Assembly (NCBI GenBank): GCA_036365515.1
Contig: CM070874.1
Coordinates: 41,725,083 to 41,789,082, forward strand
DNA length: 64,000 bases
Source: Torymus aiolomorphi
Lineage: Eukaryota; Arthropoda; Insecta; Hymenoptera; Torymidae
Direction: 5' to 3'
This document shows, piece after piece, positions 12,063 to 21,345 of the stretch; position 1 is the first letter of the stretch; every line of letters begins with the position of its first letter. A program made the translations under genes and the position numbers. Under the pieces are notes generated by a model that was not told where the DNA came from, made no database searches, and saw only the letters and a list, made by a program, of their open reading frames with translations.

Positions 12063-12926
12063 AGCTTAGAAAAATTGAGCACTCCAACGGAATACTTTCC
12101 TATCACGTATACATCGTTGTGTCTGGGTAAAGCTGGAATAGGTCTTTGTCGTTCTTGGATCTCTTCGATCTTTATCCTGGATCTTGACGTCTATGTCAAG
12201 GCCACATCTTAATATTGACCTGAAGATCAATATCATGGTCAGCTGCCCTCCCCCCCTACACTCAGCTTTTGTACAAAACATTTTCTTGTGTAAGCTGTGT
12301 AGTTTTCCAAATGTTTGAATGCGTTGACTGATTTCCTTCTTCGCATTATGTTGATCTTTGAGTTTGAAGTTAGGGTCAAGGTCACATTTGAACGTAAAAT
12401 TTGCCGCTCTTTCCATTTCCGGGGTCAAAAGTGAGGGTTCCTATGCAAAAAATCGATTTGACTTTCAAATGACCTTGATCCTTGTCCTCGACTGTGGAAT
12501 AGAGTTTGCGTACCCCAGATCTTTAGCATGCATATATCTACTAAACTAACGCGTTGACATTAGCGACGCCTGAGTTAATATTATCGAAACTGTCCTTTTC
12601 AATTTCATATGTATGGTTTGGAAGGGATATGAACAAGTGCTATTTAATTATTATCACATACCTTTGAATTACGAAAAATGCATGTAATAAATATTATATT
12701 TACTGCTAAATGGGTTTCCTTTTTCACTGTAAGTTATATAACAATAACTTGTACTTTTATATATAAATTACTTGCAAATCATAAATAATAAATTAAAAAA
12801 AAACAGAATGACATGTTACAATCCAAGACACGCACATGTCAATACTCTTTAATATATGTGAAGTTATTTTATAAATATATGTGAATTGGCAATAATTATA
12901 AATGATTTATATCACATTCATCCAAC

Positions 12927-14290
12927 ATGGCGGATGACGAGGATCTTCCGCCAGTTTCTGGCGAAACAAAATTCATTAAAAACCATCCAGAAAAAACATT
13001 TAGTTGTGTAGTGTGTGTCATTTGTCAATATGTGTTTTACAAATCAGATTTTAAAAGACTAAAGCAAGGAAACTATCTAACGAACGTGCTAGTGATCTGT
13101 CCACAGCATAGTGACATAGACTTAACCTCAAAATATAACGAAAACGTGTTAAACAATACAACAAGACAAATTATTGCTCAAGTAAAACTAAATGAACAAG
13201 AAAAATTGCCAGAAAGTATTTTAAGTAATGTTGCTGATTGAGTTGTGGGTGAAAATTTGGAAGGACTGAATTTAACGATTGTAGGAAAAGAAGAGGATGA
13301 CTACGCAAATTTACAAGCACATCTTATATTATAGTAAGAATTAGTAAATGAATGAGAAATAAAAATAGTCTACTACAAGAACTTCTTAATAAAACTAAAA
13401 ATGAATTGAAGCAAATTAAAGAAACAAGACCTATAGAACAGATAACATATGCTGGTGCTGTAACACAAGCCAAGAGGGGTTAGTAAACCATGTGCCGTCT
13501 ATCATTGTACAAGCTACGATACATGATATAAAAAGAAAGCACATAATATAGTAGTGAACAGGCTACTGAATGATATAATACTACCAGTTGGGAAAATAAA
13601 TAAAAATAAAGATGGTACTGTCATATTCAAATGTGCAAACAAAGAAGATGTACCACAAATGGAGGAATTACTGAAAAATAAAATAGGACATGATTTCAAT
13701 GTTAAGCAGGCAGAGCTCAAAAATCCAAGATTATTAGTGTTTAATATTGATAATAACATATAAGGGGGATGCACTTGAAGAAAACATAAATCATAGAAAT
13801 TTTAAAGGAACAGATTATTTCTGTACTGTGGAGCATATATTTGAGAATAAGAAAAGGAAAACGAAAAATGCCATAATAACAGTATCAGCTGAGACAAACA
13901 AATTCATGAGGAATAACAATTACAAATTATACATAGGTTATCAATGTTGCCGTGCTTACGATGACATCAACATAAGACCCTGTTTCAAGTGTGGTAGAAT
14001 TGGCCATAGCGGGAAAAAATATAAAAACGAAAATGTTTGCCTACGTTGTGCTGGTGATCACCTTACAAAAAATATAATCTAATAAGAAACACTGAACATA
14101 TCGACGCTCCCAACGAAGACTAGCACAACTCAGTTTTCTCTGTGTTAATCCCCATAAGGAAACGCCAGTTGTGCTAGTCTTCGTTGGGGGCGTCGATATA
14201 GCTACAGATACAGAAAAATGTGAGAACCTAAAGCATAGAATTAAGAAAAAGATTAGGCTGCTTATCCAATTACACCAAATATACCAAAAT
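12927..14290 (+). pseudogene. N1 ORF1 (Gag-like nucleic-acid-binding protein)
   Basis: A first frame (12927-13241) starts MADDEDLPPVSGE and has a Cys cluster (CVVCVICQ ... CPQH). After a decayed stretch a second segment (13554-13763) continues in a different frame at 13747-14082, which ends in zinc knuckles (CFKCGRIGHSGKK, then CLRCAGDH). ORF1 proteins of this type bind element RNA. Several stops and at least one frameshift near 13760 break it, and a 96-bp MITE at 14101-14196 interrupts the C-terminus, after which KCENLKHRIKK may continue the protein. Confidence 0.7.
14101..14196. mobile_element. 96-bp MITE with TA duplication
   Basis: Arms of 30 bp at 14101-14130 and 14167-14196 are complementary with one mismatch (CCCAACGAAGACTAGCACAA in the left arm). 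TA dinucleotides flank both ends (14099-14100, 14197-14198). TIRs plus TA duplication fit a Tc1/mariner-class non-autonomous element. Confidence 0.8.
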
Positions 14291-14468
14291 TCCTGGGATT
14301 TAATGGAAATCTTCTTCACCAACTAAAATCTCATGATAAAGCAACTAACGACGAAGTTAGACTAACATTAAACAACATAAATGGTAACGTCATTGATAAG
14401 GAAATTAACTTACCGACAATCAATAAAACAGTATACTCACAAAATCAACAAGACATATAAAAACAATA

Positions 14469-14586
14469 ATGGATTTAGAATATGAATTTGACGATAAATA
14501 TGAAACAATCATATTTTATAGTGAATCTATAAACAATTTTATGAATATTGATAATTTGTCAATATTTTTCGTCAACATAAGAGGCT
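14469..14586 (+). pseudogene. N1 ORF2, endonuclease N-terminus
   Basis: ATG 14469 opens a frame reading MDLEYEFDDKYE and reaching IFFVNIRGL, the conserved start of an apurinic-like endonuclease domain. The frame is cut at 14586 by the G1 LTR element and resumes at 21105 after one copy of the GGCT duplication. Confidence 0.75.
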
Positions 14587-14880
14587 TGTGACGGGTGAGC
14601 ATCTCCCGCCGGATGCTCTAGACTAAACCAGGGTCAATTGGGAGATGGAGAGGTTCAATGTATTCAGTAGACTTTGTATAGCATTAATTATATTTATTTA
14701 AGTACTAGAAAATAGATATATATATATATATTGCCGTTAGTATGCAAACCAAATCTAGGGTGACTCTTGACTCTGAAACATAGAACGGAACCGGTACGTT
14801 AGCAACTTATTACTCTCAAGCGGAACTTATATTTTAAATCGTAAAGATATTACAAAATTATAACGAACAAGATTACTTAA

Positions 14881-15548
14881 GGGGGCTAGACACCTTTTTT
14901 CTCTGAAATAAGAAGTCACATTTTAATACATAAATGTAAACTATTTATTTCATACTTTTTACATATAAAAGTGGGTATATTTACCTTACCTTAAAACTTT
15001 CTCCAATGGGCCTTTTATATGGTCCAGAACCATAGTCATCGATGAAACAAGTTTTATCACTAACCGTAAGCTTTGAAATTTTCCTGTGGATGGATTGACT
15101 CCAGATTTGAACTAAATTACTCCTGAATATTATAATTCTCATATGAGTGTAGGGATTTAGGATTAAATGTCGGAAAAAATTTTTACATCAGAAAAATTAT
15201 GAAAAAATATAAAAAATTTAAAAAAATTAAAAAAAAACTCTTGAAAAACAGCACAATTTTTTTTTCTTATTAGATCAAAAATCCCTACACTCATATGAGA
15301 ATTATACTATTCAGGAGTAATTTAGTTCAAATCTGAAGTCAATCCATCCACAGGAAAATTTCAAAGCTTACGGTTAGTGAAAAAACTTGTTTCATCGATG
15401 ACTGGACCATATAAAAGGCCCATCGGAGAAAGTTTTAAGGTAAGGTAAATATACCCACTTTTATATGTAAGAAGTATGAAATAATTAGTTTACATTTATG
15501 TATTAAAATGTGACTTCTTATTTCAGAGAGAAAAGGTGTCTAGCCCCC
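14881..15548. mobile_element. Palindromic MITE with TTAA target duplication, 668 bp
   Basis: Arms of about 280 bp (14881-15165 and 15270-15548) are near-identical inverted copies starting GGGGGCTAGACACC; the loop is about 100 bp. TTAA flanks both ends (14877-14880, 15549-15552), whereas the intact LTR has a single TTAA at this point, giving a clean empty site. The TTAA duplication fits piggyBac-class mobilisation. Non-coding. Confidence 0.92.
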
Positions 15549-15608
15549 TTAACTAACGCGGCTTATAACTAAACTTCGGGCCGGAATGCCCGACTTTCGC
15601 GACGCGAG

Positions 15609-15935
15609 TAACCCCGGCAGTTCCCGTGGGTTAGGGGAGTAACAGCCCGGCAGTCCCCGCGGCTGTTCGTTGGATGGAGGCCCAGCGGTACCTCCGGCTT
15701 CCTCGATCATGACCCGGCAGTACCTGCGGTCGCGTCGATCGGGGATAGAGGCTTAGAAGTTCCTGTGGCCTCTCCGGCGTGACCCGGCGGTACCCGCGGT
15801 TGTGCCGTTAACCTACGCTCGGCAGTACCCGCGGTGTAGGGAGAATGCTCGTCGCCTGGAGCTCACACTGCCACAGAAGTACCTGCTGGCAGCGCGGGCT
15901 CGGAGCTGAGGAAGCGGGAGAAGTACCTTGCCGCT
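15609..15935. other. Hairpin array in the left G1 LTR
   Basis: Nine consecutive stem-loops with a 13-nt loop of the type CGGCAGTACCCGC, equivalent to the array in the right LTR. Examples are TAACCC/GGGTTA at 15609-15633 and AGCGG/CCGCT at 15913-15935. See the right LTR entry. Confidence 0.8.
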
Positions 15936-16142
15936 GCCTCAAGCGAACTGATCTGCTCCGGCCGTCGGAGCTCTCTTTATACTCGGTGCGCGTCGAGTAC
16001 GCATGCGTCGCCAGCGGCATCGGCGGCGCGGTTGTACGGGTGGGGCTGCGCGCGCTTGCAGTGCCACCCTTACTCGTGCTCGCTCGCGGTATTACTACCC
16101 CGAGGCGCGTAATTCAAATAGTGACGGAGGCGCTACGTCACA

Positions 16143-16160
16143 TCCCCCCCCCCCCCTACT
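16143..16160 (-). promoter_or_regulatory. G1 polypurine tract
   Basis: On the minus strand a run GTAGGGGG... of about 14 G residues ends with A directly before the LTR start TGTGACG. This is where plus-strand DNA synthesis would be primed. Confidence 0.8.
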
Positions 16161-16180
16161 TCGGAGAGCGAGACGTCGGC

Positions 16181-17203
16181 TCACTCTTGCGCAACAAAAC
16201 TAATCATATTTAATTCGCAACTTACGGTGGTTTCCGTGGCCTTCCGCAACTCGCCTGTCTCCGGATTCAGCCGCAGTGCCCACCTTCTCCCATCCATCCG
16301 CACTCGGTATCGCTTCACCCACACCGGGACGTATACCTCCAGTCCCTGGGGAAGCTGTACCTTCACCTTTCGCAGCACATTGATGTTTCGCTTCCCCTCG
16401 ATGTTAAAATCTGGCTGCGGGGACGGGAGGTATGCCGTCCTCTTCCTCGGTGATGTTGGTGTGGTGGGGGTGGCGGCATTTGATGTTGTAGGAGTGCGGA
16501 TGGGTGTTCTCCATACCGCTACGGCTGCTATGCGTGCTGCTGAAGTGGGGTTTGTCCGTGGCTCCGGCGCCCGCCTCTGTTCCTGCGTTATTGCTGGCTG
16601 CTTCGGCTGCTGCCTCTCTGTCCTTTTGCTACCTCGTCGCGGTTTCGTAGCCAACGCCGCTATTATCTTTACTCCCTTCCTCTCCTTGACCGGGCCCTTG
16701 GGTGTGGGGAGGGAGGGTAATGGCTTCCGCGGTGTTTCGTCACCCCGGCATGGCTTAGATGGAAGTTCAGCCTCTGGTGGTCTGCGTACCGGGGTGACGA
16801 GCTTCGGCCGCGTTGGTACGTGACGCGGCATAACTGCGCATGCCGACGTCCTCTGGAGTATCTTTATGGGGGTCGGTACGTATGTCGGAGTGCTGTTGGT
16901 TGATACTCCCGGATCGTACTCCGACTCCGTACCTTCCCTCATCTCCTTTAGCAGATTTTCCACTGCGAGGAGCGTCTCATCCTTCCCGGCGTCGGGGCTG
17001 GCTGCTGGCGTCGGCTCGGTATTGGCTGGTGCTGGCAGCGGTGTCTCGGCGACGGCTGGTGGTGTTGCCGTCGTCTCGGTGAGCGCCGATGGCTCCGGTT
17101 CGGGTTTATCTGGAGAGGTTTTCTCCGCTGCGGCGCTGGTTACTGGAGCGTCCTCCAGCATATCAAAGCTGTCAAGCGAGCTTGTATCCGTACTTGTTTC
17201 CAT
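16181..17203 (-). CDS. G1 extra ORF (ORF3), function unknown
   Basis: An intact 340-codon frame lies between integrase and the 3' LTR, where env sits in envelope-bearing Gypsy elements. I see no signal peptide, membrane segment or Cys pattern typical of an envelope. The N-terminal third is acidic and Ser/Thr/Pro-rich (METSTDTSSLDSFDMLEDAP), the middle is basic and Pro-rich (RKPLPSLPTPKGPVKERKG), and the C-terminal about 75 residues look folded (QLPQGLEVYVPVWVKRYRV, then GRRWALRLNPETGELRKA). It stops about 20 bp before the polypurine tract. It is unbroken although gag and pol are damaged. It may be a nucleic-acid-binding accessory protein, but I do not recognise a family. Confidence 0.6.
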   Translation of the reverse strand: METSTDTSSLDSFDMLEDAPVTSAAAEKTSPDKPEPEPSALTETTATPPAVAETPLPAPANTEPTPAASPDAGKDETLLAVENLLKEMREGTESEYDPGVSTNSTPTYVPTPIKILQRTSACAVMPRHVPTRPKLVTPVRRPPEAELPSKPCRGDETPRKPLPSLPTPKGPVKERKGVKIIAALATKPRRGSKRTERQQPKQPAITQEQRRAPEPRTNPTSAARIAAVAVWRTPIRTPTTSNAATPTTPTSPRKRTAYLPSPQPDFNIEGKRNINVLRKVKVQLPQGLEVYVPVWVKRYRVRMDGRRWALRLNPETGELRKATETTVSCELNMISFVAQE

Positions 17204-17366
17204 CTTGAACTGGACTGAGCCTTTTTCGCCGTGGCCTAGCCCTTATATAGGCCAACTGGAAACCCATGCTTTCTTGCGTAGATCCGACGGCGCAAACACT
17301 TCCCCGAATCCTGGCGATTAGCCTGCCGAGGGATTTTTCGTGGTATCCTTGGCTTTTCGCTTGTGT

Positions 17367-18252
17367 TTACGATTCGGCCTCTACAAATTTGTATTCCTTT
17401 AGGTCATGCACGTGTATGTGTTTGATGATCTTTCCGCTTTTGTTTTTGAGGTCGTATATAACAGGCGATACTCTACGGTGTACTGTGTACGGCCCGTCGT
17501 ACGTGTTATCTAACTTTGCGTTATACTTATTCGCCTTATTCGATAGTGTGTGTATTTTCCGTAACACTGCTGTACCGACCATTGGTTGCCATGCTCTCCT
17601 ACGAAGGTTGTAGTGTCGTTGCTGTTTGTAAAAACTTTTGGCGAGGTTGATACGTGCGAGCTCGTGTGCGTTTGAAGGCGCCTTATTGGTGCGTCCAGTC
17701 CAATGCTGGAACGTTGCCCCACTTCTTGTCTCAGGCTACCTGGTGGGGTGAGCTCTCTCCCATAGTTGAGATAGGCTGGCGAGAATCCGGTCGACTCGCT
17801 CGGCGCTGTATTGTAGGCGAATGCTATGTATGTATTTATCCCACGTCATCTGCGATCGGTCGATGTACTGGCGCACCATCGTCTTTATGACTTTGTTCGT
17901 GCGTTCTACTGGATTACATTGCGGCGTATATGGGGGCGTGCATCGGTGTTCCATGTGTAGTTCTTTAAGTAACTGCGTAAATTCTTTACTTATGAACTGC
18001 CGTCCATTGTCATTTACGATGCTACGGGGGCAGCCGTGGCGAAGGCATATTTCTTTCAACGCCTGACAGATGGCTTGCGCTGTTGCCTTTCGCAGTGCTC
18101 GTAACTGTACCCATTTGGAGAATCGGTCCTGTGACACGATTAGGTAGACGTTTCCTGCTTTGATCTGGGGAACGGGCCGATCAGGTCTGTCGACACCATC
18201 TCCCATGGCTGCGTCACGTTTCTCGCGCGCATCATCCCAGTCGGTTGCTTTT
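17367..18252 (-). pseudogene. G1 integrase core and C-terminus
   Basis: TDLIGPF near 18190 (first Asp), VNDNGRQF near 18010 (second Asp) and NPVERTNKVIK near 17910 (Glu) fit a DDE integrase core. The first motif lies in another frame from the rest, so there is a frameshift near 18170. The C-terminus (17367-17582, YDGPYTVHRRVSPVIYDLK) is the GPY/F-type tail that helps bind DNA. A TAG just after the zinc-binding domain near 18250 and a stop near 17736 also break the frame. Confidence 0.8.
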
Positions 18253-18253
18253 G

Positions 18254-18935
18254 CTACGCCTTAAAGCGTTGACAGCTGTTGCAGTTTCTTACGTATTTCG
18301 TCGCGTCGCTTTGCATTTTTAGCCAGTAGAAGAAGCGTGACAGTCGTGCGAGGGTTTTAGCTATCCCTAGGTGGCCTGCATTCGGTGCACTGTGTGTTTC
18401 GGCGAGAACTTTTTCTCGTTGCTCGGTCGGTATACACCGTTTCCATTCTTCGGACGTGTCGGTATCGTTGAAATCCAGCGAGTGTAGTACATGTCGGTAT
18501 AGTTGTCTGTCTGGTATACAGAACTCCGGGTGGCTGGTAGGGTTTTTTCTGACTTCCTGCAGGGTGCGTTTATACCAGTCGCACTTTGTGGTTGTTATCT
18601 CGCACGTTGGTAGAGTTTGTCGAGAGAGGGCGTCTGCGACCGTGTTATCGGTTCCTCGGCGATATTGAATTTTATAGTCCCACTGGCTGAGCTCCATGGC
18701 CCATCTCGCCAGGCGGCCGGATGGATTTTCAATTCCGTCCAACCATTTGAGGGACTGATGGTCGGTCAGGATGGTAAAGTGGTATCCTTCCAGATAATCG
18801 CGCATCTTCCAAACTCCCCACTTTACCGCCAAACATTCTAACTCCGTGGCGGAGTAGTTGCGTTCTGCCTTGTTGAGGGAGCGGCTAGCATAGGCGATTA
18901 CTCGCTCCTTGTCCCCCTTTCCTTGCGTTGCGCCA
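18254..18935 (-). pseudogene. G1 RNase H and integrase zinc domain
   Basis: VIAYASRSLNKAERNYSATE, followed by LECLAVKWG, ILTDHQSLKWL and GTDNTVADALSR, are RNase H motifs of Gypsy pol. HSAPNAGHLGIAKTLARL ... CNSCQRF is the integrase H2C2 zinc-binding domain. The frame opens abruptly at GDKERVIAYAS, next to the protease, because the reverse transcriptase domain has been deleted. Confidence 0.85.
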
Positions 18936-19137
18936 TCTCGGTGTTGACGAATGATGTAGCCGCTCCGGGGTCGATCAGTGCTTCTGCAATGAATTCGCCT
19001 ACTTTGACTGTGGTGAAGTATCGGTTTTCGATTGTGTCTGGGGTCGGGTCCTGTTGTTGTTCGGTCCGGCCCTGTTGCCGTTTCCCTGCTTCGTACATTT
19101 GCAGTCTCGAGATAGCACGTCGTGCTTCCCACATCAC
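18898..19137 (-). pseudogene. G1 protease
   Basis: ALIDPGAATSFVN resembles the retropepsin active site, normally D-S/T-G-A; here Pro occupies the second position. The pol ATG overlaps the gag TGA (TGATG), so pol would need a frame change. The frame ends where the deletion joins it to RNase H. Confidence 0.65.
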
Positions 19138-20048
19138 GAGCAGAACTCCATTGACTCATTCTTGCAGTTGAATCGATTGTGACCGCGCTGCTTACATCGC
19201 CAACAGCACGTCTGTCTATCATACGCCGTGACGGACATGATTCCTCCTGAAGGTGGCGCTACTGGGTGACTATTGTTCCTCTTTGCCACTAGACGCTGTG
19301 TCTCATCTAGTTCCTGGCCCATCTGTATGAGTTCGTTTATGGAGGTGATCTCCTTACGTTTGAGGTACAGTCGATATTCGTCTTTGGCATTATAATACAG
19401 CATATCTAGCTGCTTCTCGAGGTTATATCCTCCGTGGCGGCGCATTAGCGTGCAGAGATCTGTTAAAAATGCTCTGATTGGCTCGTTCCCTGCTTGACGG
19501 CGTTCCAGGATTAGCCTGTCCAGGTGGCGCAGCTCGCCTGGCTATATGTAATAGTCTCGGAGGCTCTTCATCAAGTCCCTAAGGTTAGTGACGGTTTCTA
19601 CTGTGTTTCGGTACCACAGTTGTGCGTCGTTGCGGAGAAGTTCGGCGAAACCCTGGAATATTTGGTTGCCAGAGAACCCGTACGCCGTCTGCAGTTCCTC
19701 CAGGCGTTCAAGGAAACTATAGGCGTCTCTATCGCCGAAATGGAGCCCCCACTTCCTCCTCTGGTCGATTGCCCTTGTTTGCTCGGACATGGTGACGTTC
19801 ATCCTTGTCTGTTGTTCTTGTATCGTATTATCATCGATGAGTTGGCCGTCTCGGAATTTGTCTTCTTCCTCGTTGTAGCCGTCTGGGTCTTCTGGTTTCC
19901 CTCTAGAGGCTTCTGGGTTTTCCCTTGCGTGGGTTACCAGCCTTTGCCTTAACCTCTCGACTGTGCCTTCCTCGCTAATTTCCCACCCCCTTGCTTGGAG
20001 GATGAGGTTTGCCTTTGACAAATTATAAATCCATGAAACTTTAGTCAT
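19134..20048 (-). pseudogene. G1 gag, one in-frame stop
   Basis: The frame starts MTKVSWIYNLSKANLILQ. It includes a capsid-like helical region (DRDAYSFLERLEELQTAYGF ... FAELLRNDAQLWYRNTVE) and ends with a zinc knuckle CWRCKQRGHNRFNC. A TAG at 19542-19544 is the only lesion I see; the same frame continues past it to 19134. Length is about 300 codons, ordinary for Gypsy gag. The 5' leader (20049-20203) is non-coding. Confidence 0.85.
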
Positions 20049-20203
20049 AATGCGCTTACATGTGTTTAAGTGTCAGTGTAGACGCGGCGCTTTAACTTGT
20101 ACGACCATCGCTCGGTACGGTAGGATAGGTTAAATTTTATTTATAGTACTGTCGTACCCTTAAATCGTTTAGCTGCGACTAATGAGTTGCTACAAAAATC
20201 CGA

Positions 20204-20217
20204 CTGTTCGGGCGCCA
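20204..20217 (-). promoter_or_regulatory. G1 primer binding site, lysine-tRNA-like
   Basis: On the minus strand TGGCGCCCGAACAG directly follows the LTR end. It is complementary to the 3' end shared by lysine tRNAs used by several retroelements, which would prime minus-strand DNA synthesis. Confidence 0.8.
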
Positions 20218-20343
20218 TGTGACGGGTGAGCATCTCCCGCCAGATGCTGTAGAGTAAACCAGGGTCAATTGGGAGATGGAGAGGTTCAATGTACTCAGTA
20301 GACTTTGTATATCATTAATTATATTTATTTAAGTACTAGAAAA

Positions 20344-20374
<31 letters not shown>

Positions 20375-21104
20375 TGCCGTTAGTATGCAAACCAAGTCTA
20401 GGGTGACTCTTGACTCTGAAACATAGAACGGAACCGGTACTTTAGCAACTCATTACTCGCAAACGGAACTTATATTTTAAATCGCAAAGATATTACAAAA
20501 TTATAACGAACAAGATTACTTAACTAACGCGGCTTATAACTAAACTTCGGGCCGACATGCCCGACTTTCGCGACGCGAGTAACCCCGGCAGTTCCCCTGG
20601 GTAACAGCCCGGCAGTCCCCGCGGCTGTTCGGTGGGTGGAGGCCCAGCGGCACCTGCGGCCTCCTCGATCACGATCCGGCAGTACCCGCGGTCGCGTCGA
20701 TCGAGGATAGAGGCCCAGAAGTTCCTGTGGCCTCTCCGGCGTGACCCGGCGGTACCCGCGGTCGTGCCGTTAACCTACGCCCGGCAGTACCTGCGGCGTA
20801 GGGAGAATTCTCGTCGCCTGGAGCTCGCACTGCCACAGAAGTACCTGCTGGCAGCGCGGGCTCGGAGCTGAGGAAGCGGGAGAAGTACCTCGCTGCTGCC
20901 TCGAGCGAACTGATCTGCTCCGGCCATCGGAGCTCTCTTTATACTCGGTGCGCGTCGAGTACGTATGCATCGCCAGCGGCGTCGGCGGCGCGGTTGTACG
21001 GGTGGGGCTGCGCGCGCTTGCAGTGCCACCCTTACTCGTGCTCGCTCGCGGTATTACTCCCCCGAGGAGTGTAATTCAAATAGTGACGGAGGCGCTACGT
21101 CACA
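20218..21104 (-). repeat. G1 5' LTR, 887 bp
   Basis: It starts TGTGACGGGT and ends ACGTCACA, with 6-bp terminal inverted repeats. It includes a short TA microsatellite near 20346-20371 and the hairpin array at 20579-20897. It differs from the left LTR by scattered, mostly transition, substitutions. Confidence 0.93.
20579..20897. other. Array of nine stem-loops with conserved 13-nt loop
   Basis: Loops start at 20586, 20610, 20645, 20677, 20716, 20747, 20782, 20836 and 20880, each 13 nt, consensus C-R-G-M-R-G-T-A-C-C-Y-G-C. Stems differ but are self-complementary: AACAGCC/GGCTGTT, GGAGGCC/GGCCTCC, AGAGGCC/GGCCTCT, CGTGACC/GGTCGTG (with G-T pairs), CTACGCC/GGCGTAG, CTGCCA/TGGCAG. Around the loop at 20677 an outer stem CCTCGATC/GATCGAGG forms. 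The sequence is non-coding and inside the LTR. Likely a structured RNA or single-stranded DNA element; role unknown. Confidence 0.85.
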
Positions 21105-21345
21105 GGCTTACAAACAAATCATAAAAATTTTGAAATCTTTATCGGAAACTTTAAAACCAAGCCAGATATAATAGTTTGTGCAGAAACAGGTTTTTTACCA
21201 CACCATGAATTATATTTATATATAATTTAGATTATAATCATTATAATCATTGTAGTCATTTAGATTATAATCTAAATGACTACAGTTATGATATGTACTA
21301 CAATCACAGTTATATAAGTAAACAGATGGTGTAGTTATGTACTGG
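21105..21345 (+). pseudogene. N1 ORF2, endonuclease middle part
   Basis: After the G1 insertion the endonuclease frame resumes with KPDIIVCAETGFLPHHELY, a conserved endonuclease block holding the catalytic Glu. A perfect 34-bp palindrome at 21251-21284 (17-bp arms, no loop) disturbs the following region. The frame then runs to YYNHSYISKQMV and a stop, and is cut at 21346 by B1. The rest of the endonuclease is missing. Confidence 0.7.

Larger units (their letters stand above)
10249..12510 (+). mobile_element. IS630/Tc1-mariner-type DNA transposon with long subterminal inverted repeats
   Basis: The left end begins near GGGTATGTCATTTTAATTGA. Subterminal segments at about 10375-10490 and 12360-12490 are inverted copies of each other (AAGGTCATTTGAA, CAAATCGATTTTTT, GGAAATGGAAAGAGCGG, TTTTACGTTCAAAT). 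The transposase lies between them, followed by a 44-bp minisatellite. The right-hand outermost sequence appears truncated relative to the left. Confidence 0.8.
14587..16142 (-). repeat. G1 3' LTR, carrying a MITE
   Basis: It matches 20218-21104 apart from a 668-bp insertion plus TTAA duplication (14881-15552). Without the insert its length is close to the 887 bp of the other LTR. It carries the same hairpin array at 15609-15935. Confidence 0.93.
14587..21104 (-). mobile_element. Gypsy-type LTR retrotransposon G1
   Basis: LTRs at 14587-16142 and 20218-21104 both begin TGTGACGGGT and end ACGTCACA. GGCT is duplicated at 14583-14586 and 21105-21108. Coding runs on the minus strand: gag, protease, RNase H, integrase and an extra ORF. 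The reverse transcriptase is deleted. A lysine-tRNA-like primer site abuts the right LTR and a G-rich polypurine tract abuts the left one. Insertion interrupts N1 ORF2. Confidence 0.95.

Noticed and set aside
16181..17203. Envelope gene in G1
   Set aside because: No signal peptide, transmembrane segment or cleavage-site pattern is visible in the frame.
16227..17321. Plus-strand frames opposite the G1 extra ORF
   Set aside because: They are antisense shadows; the minus frame has biased composition, a sensible start and the right place in the element.
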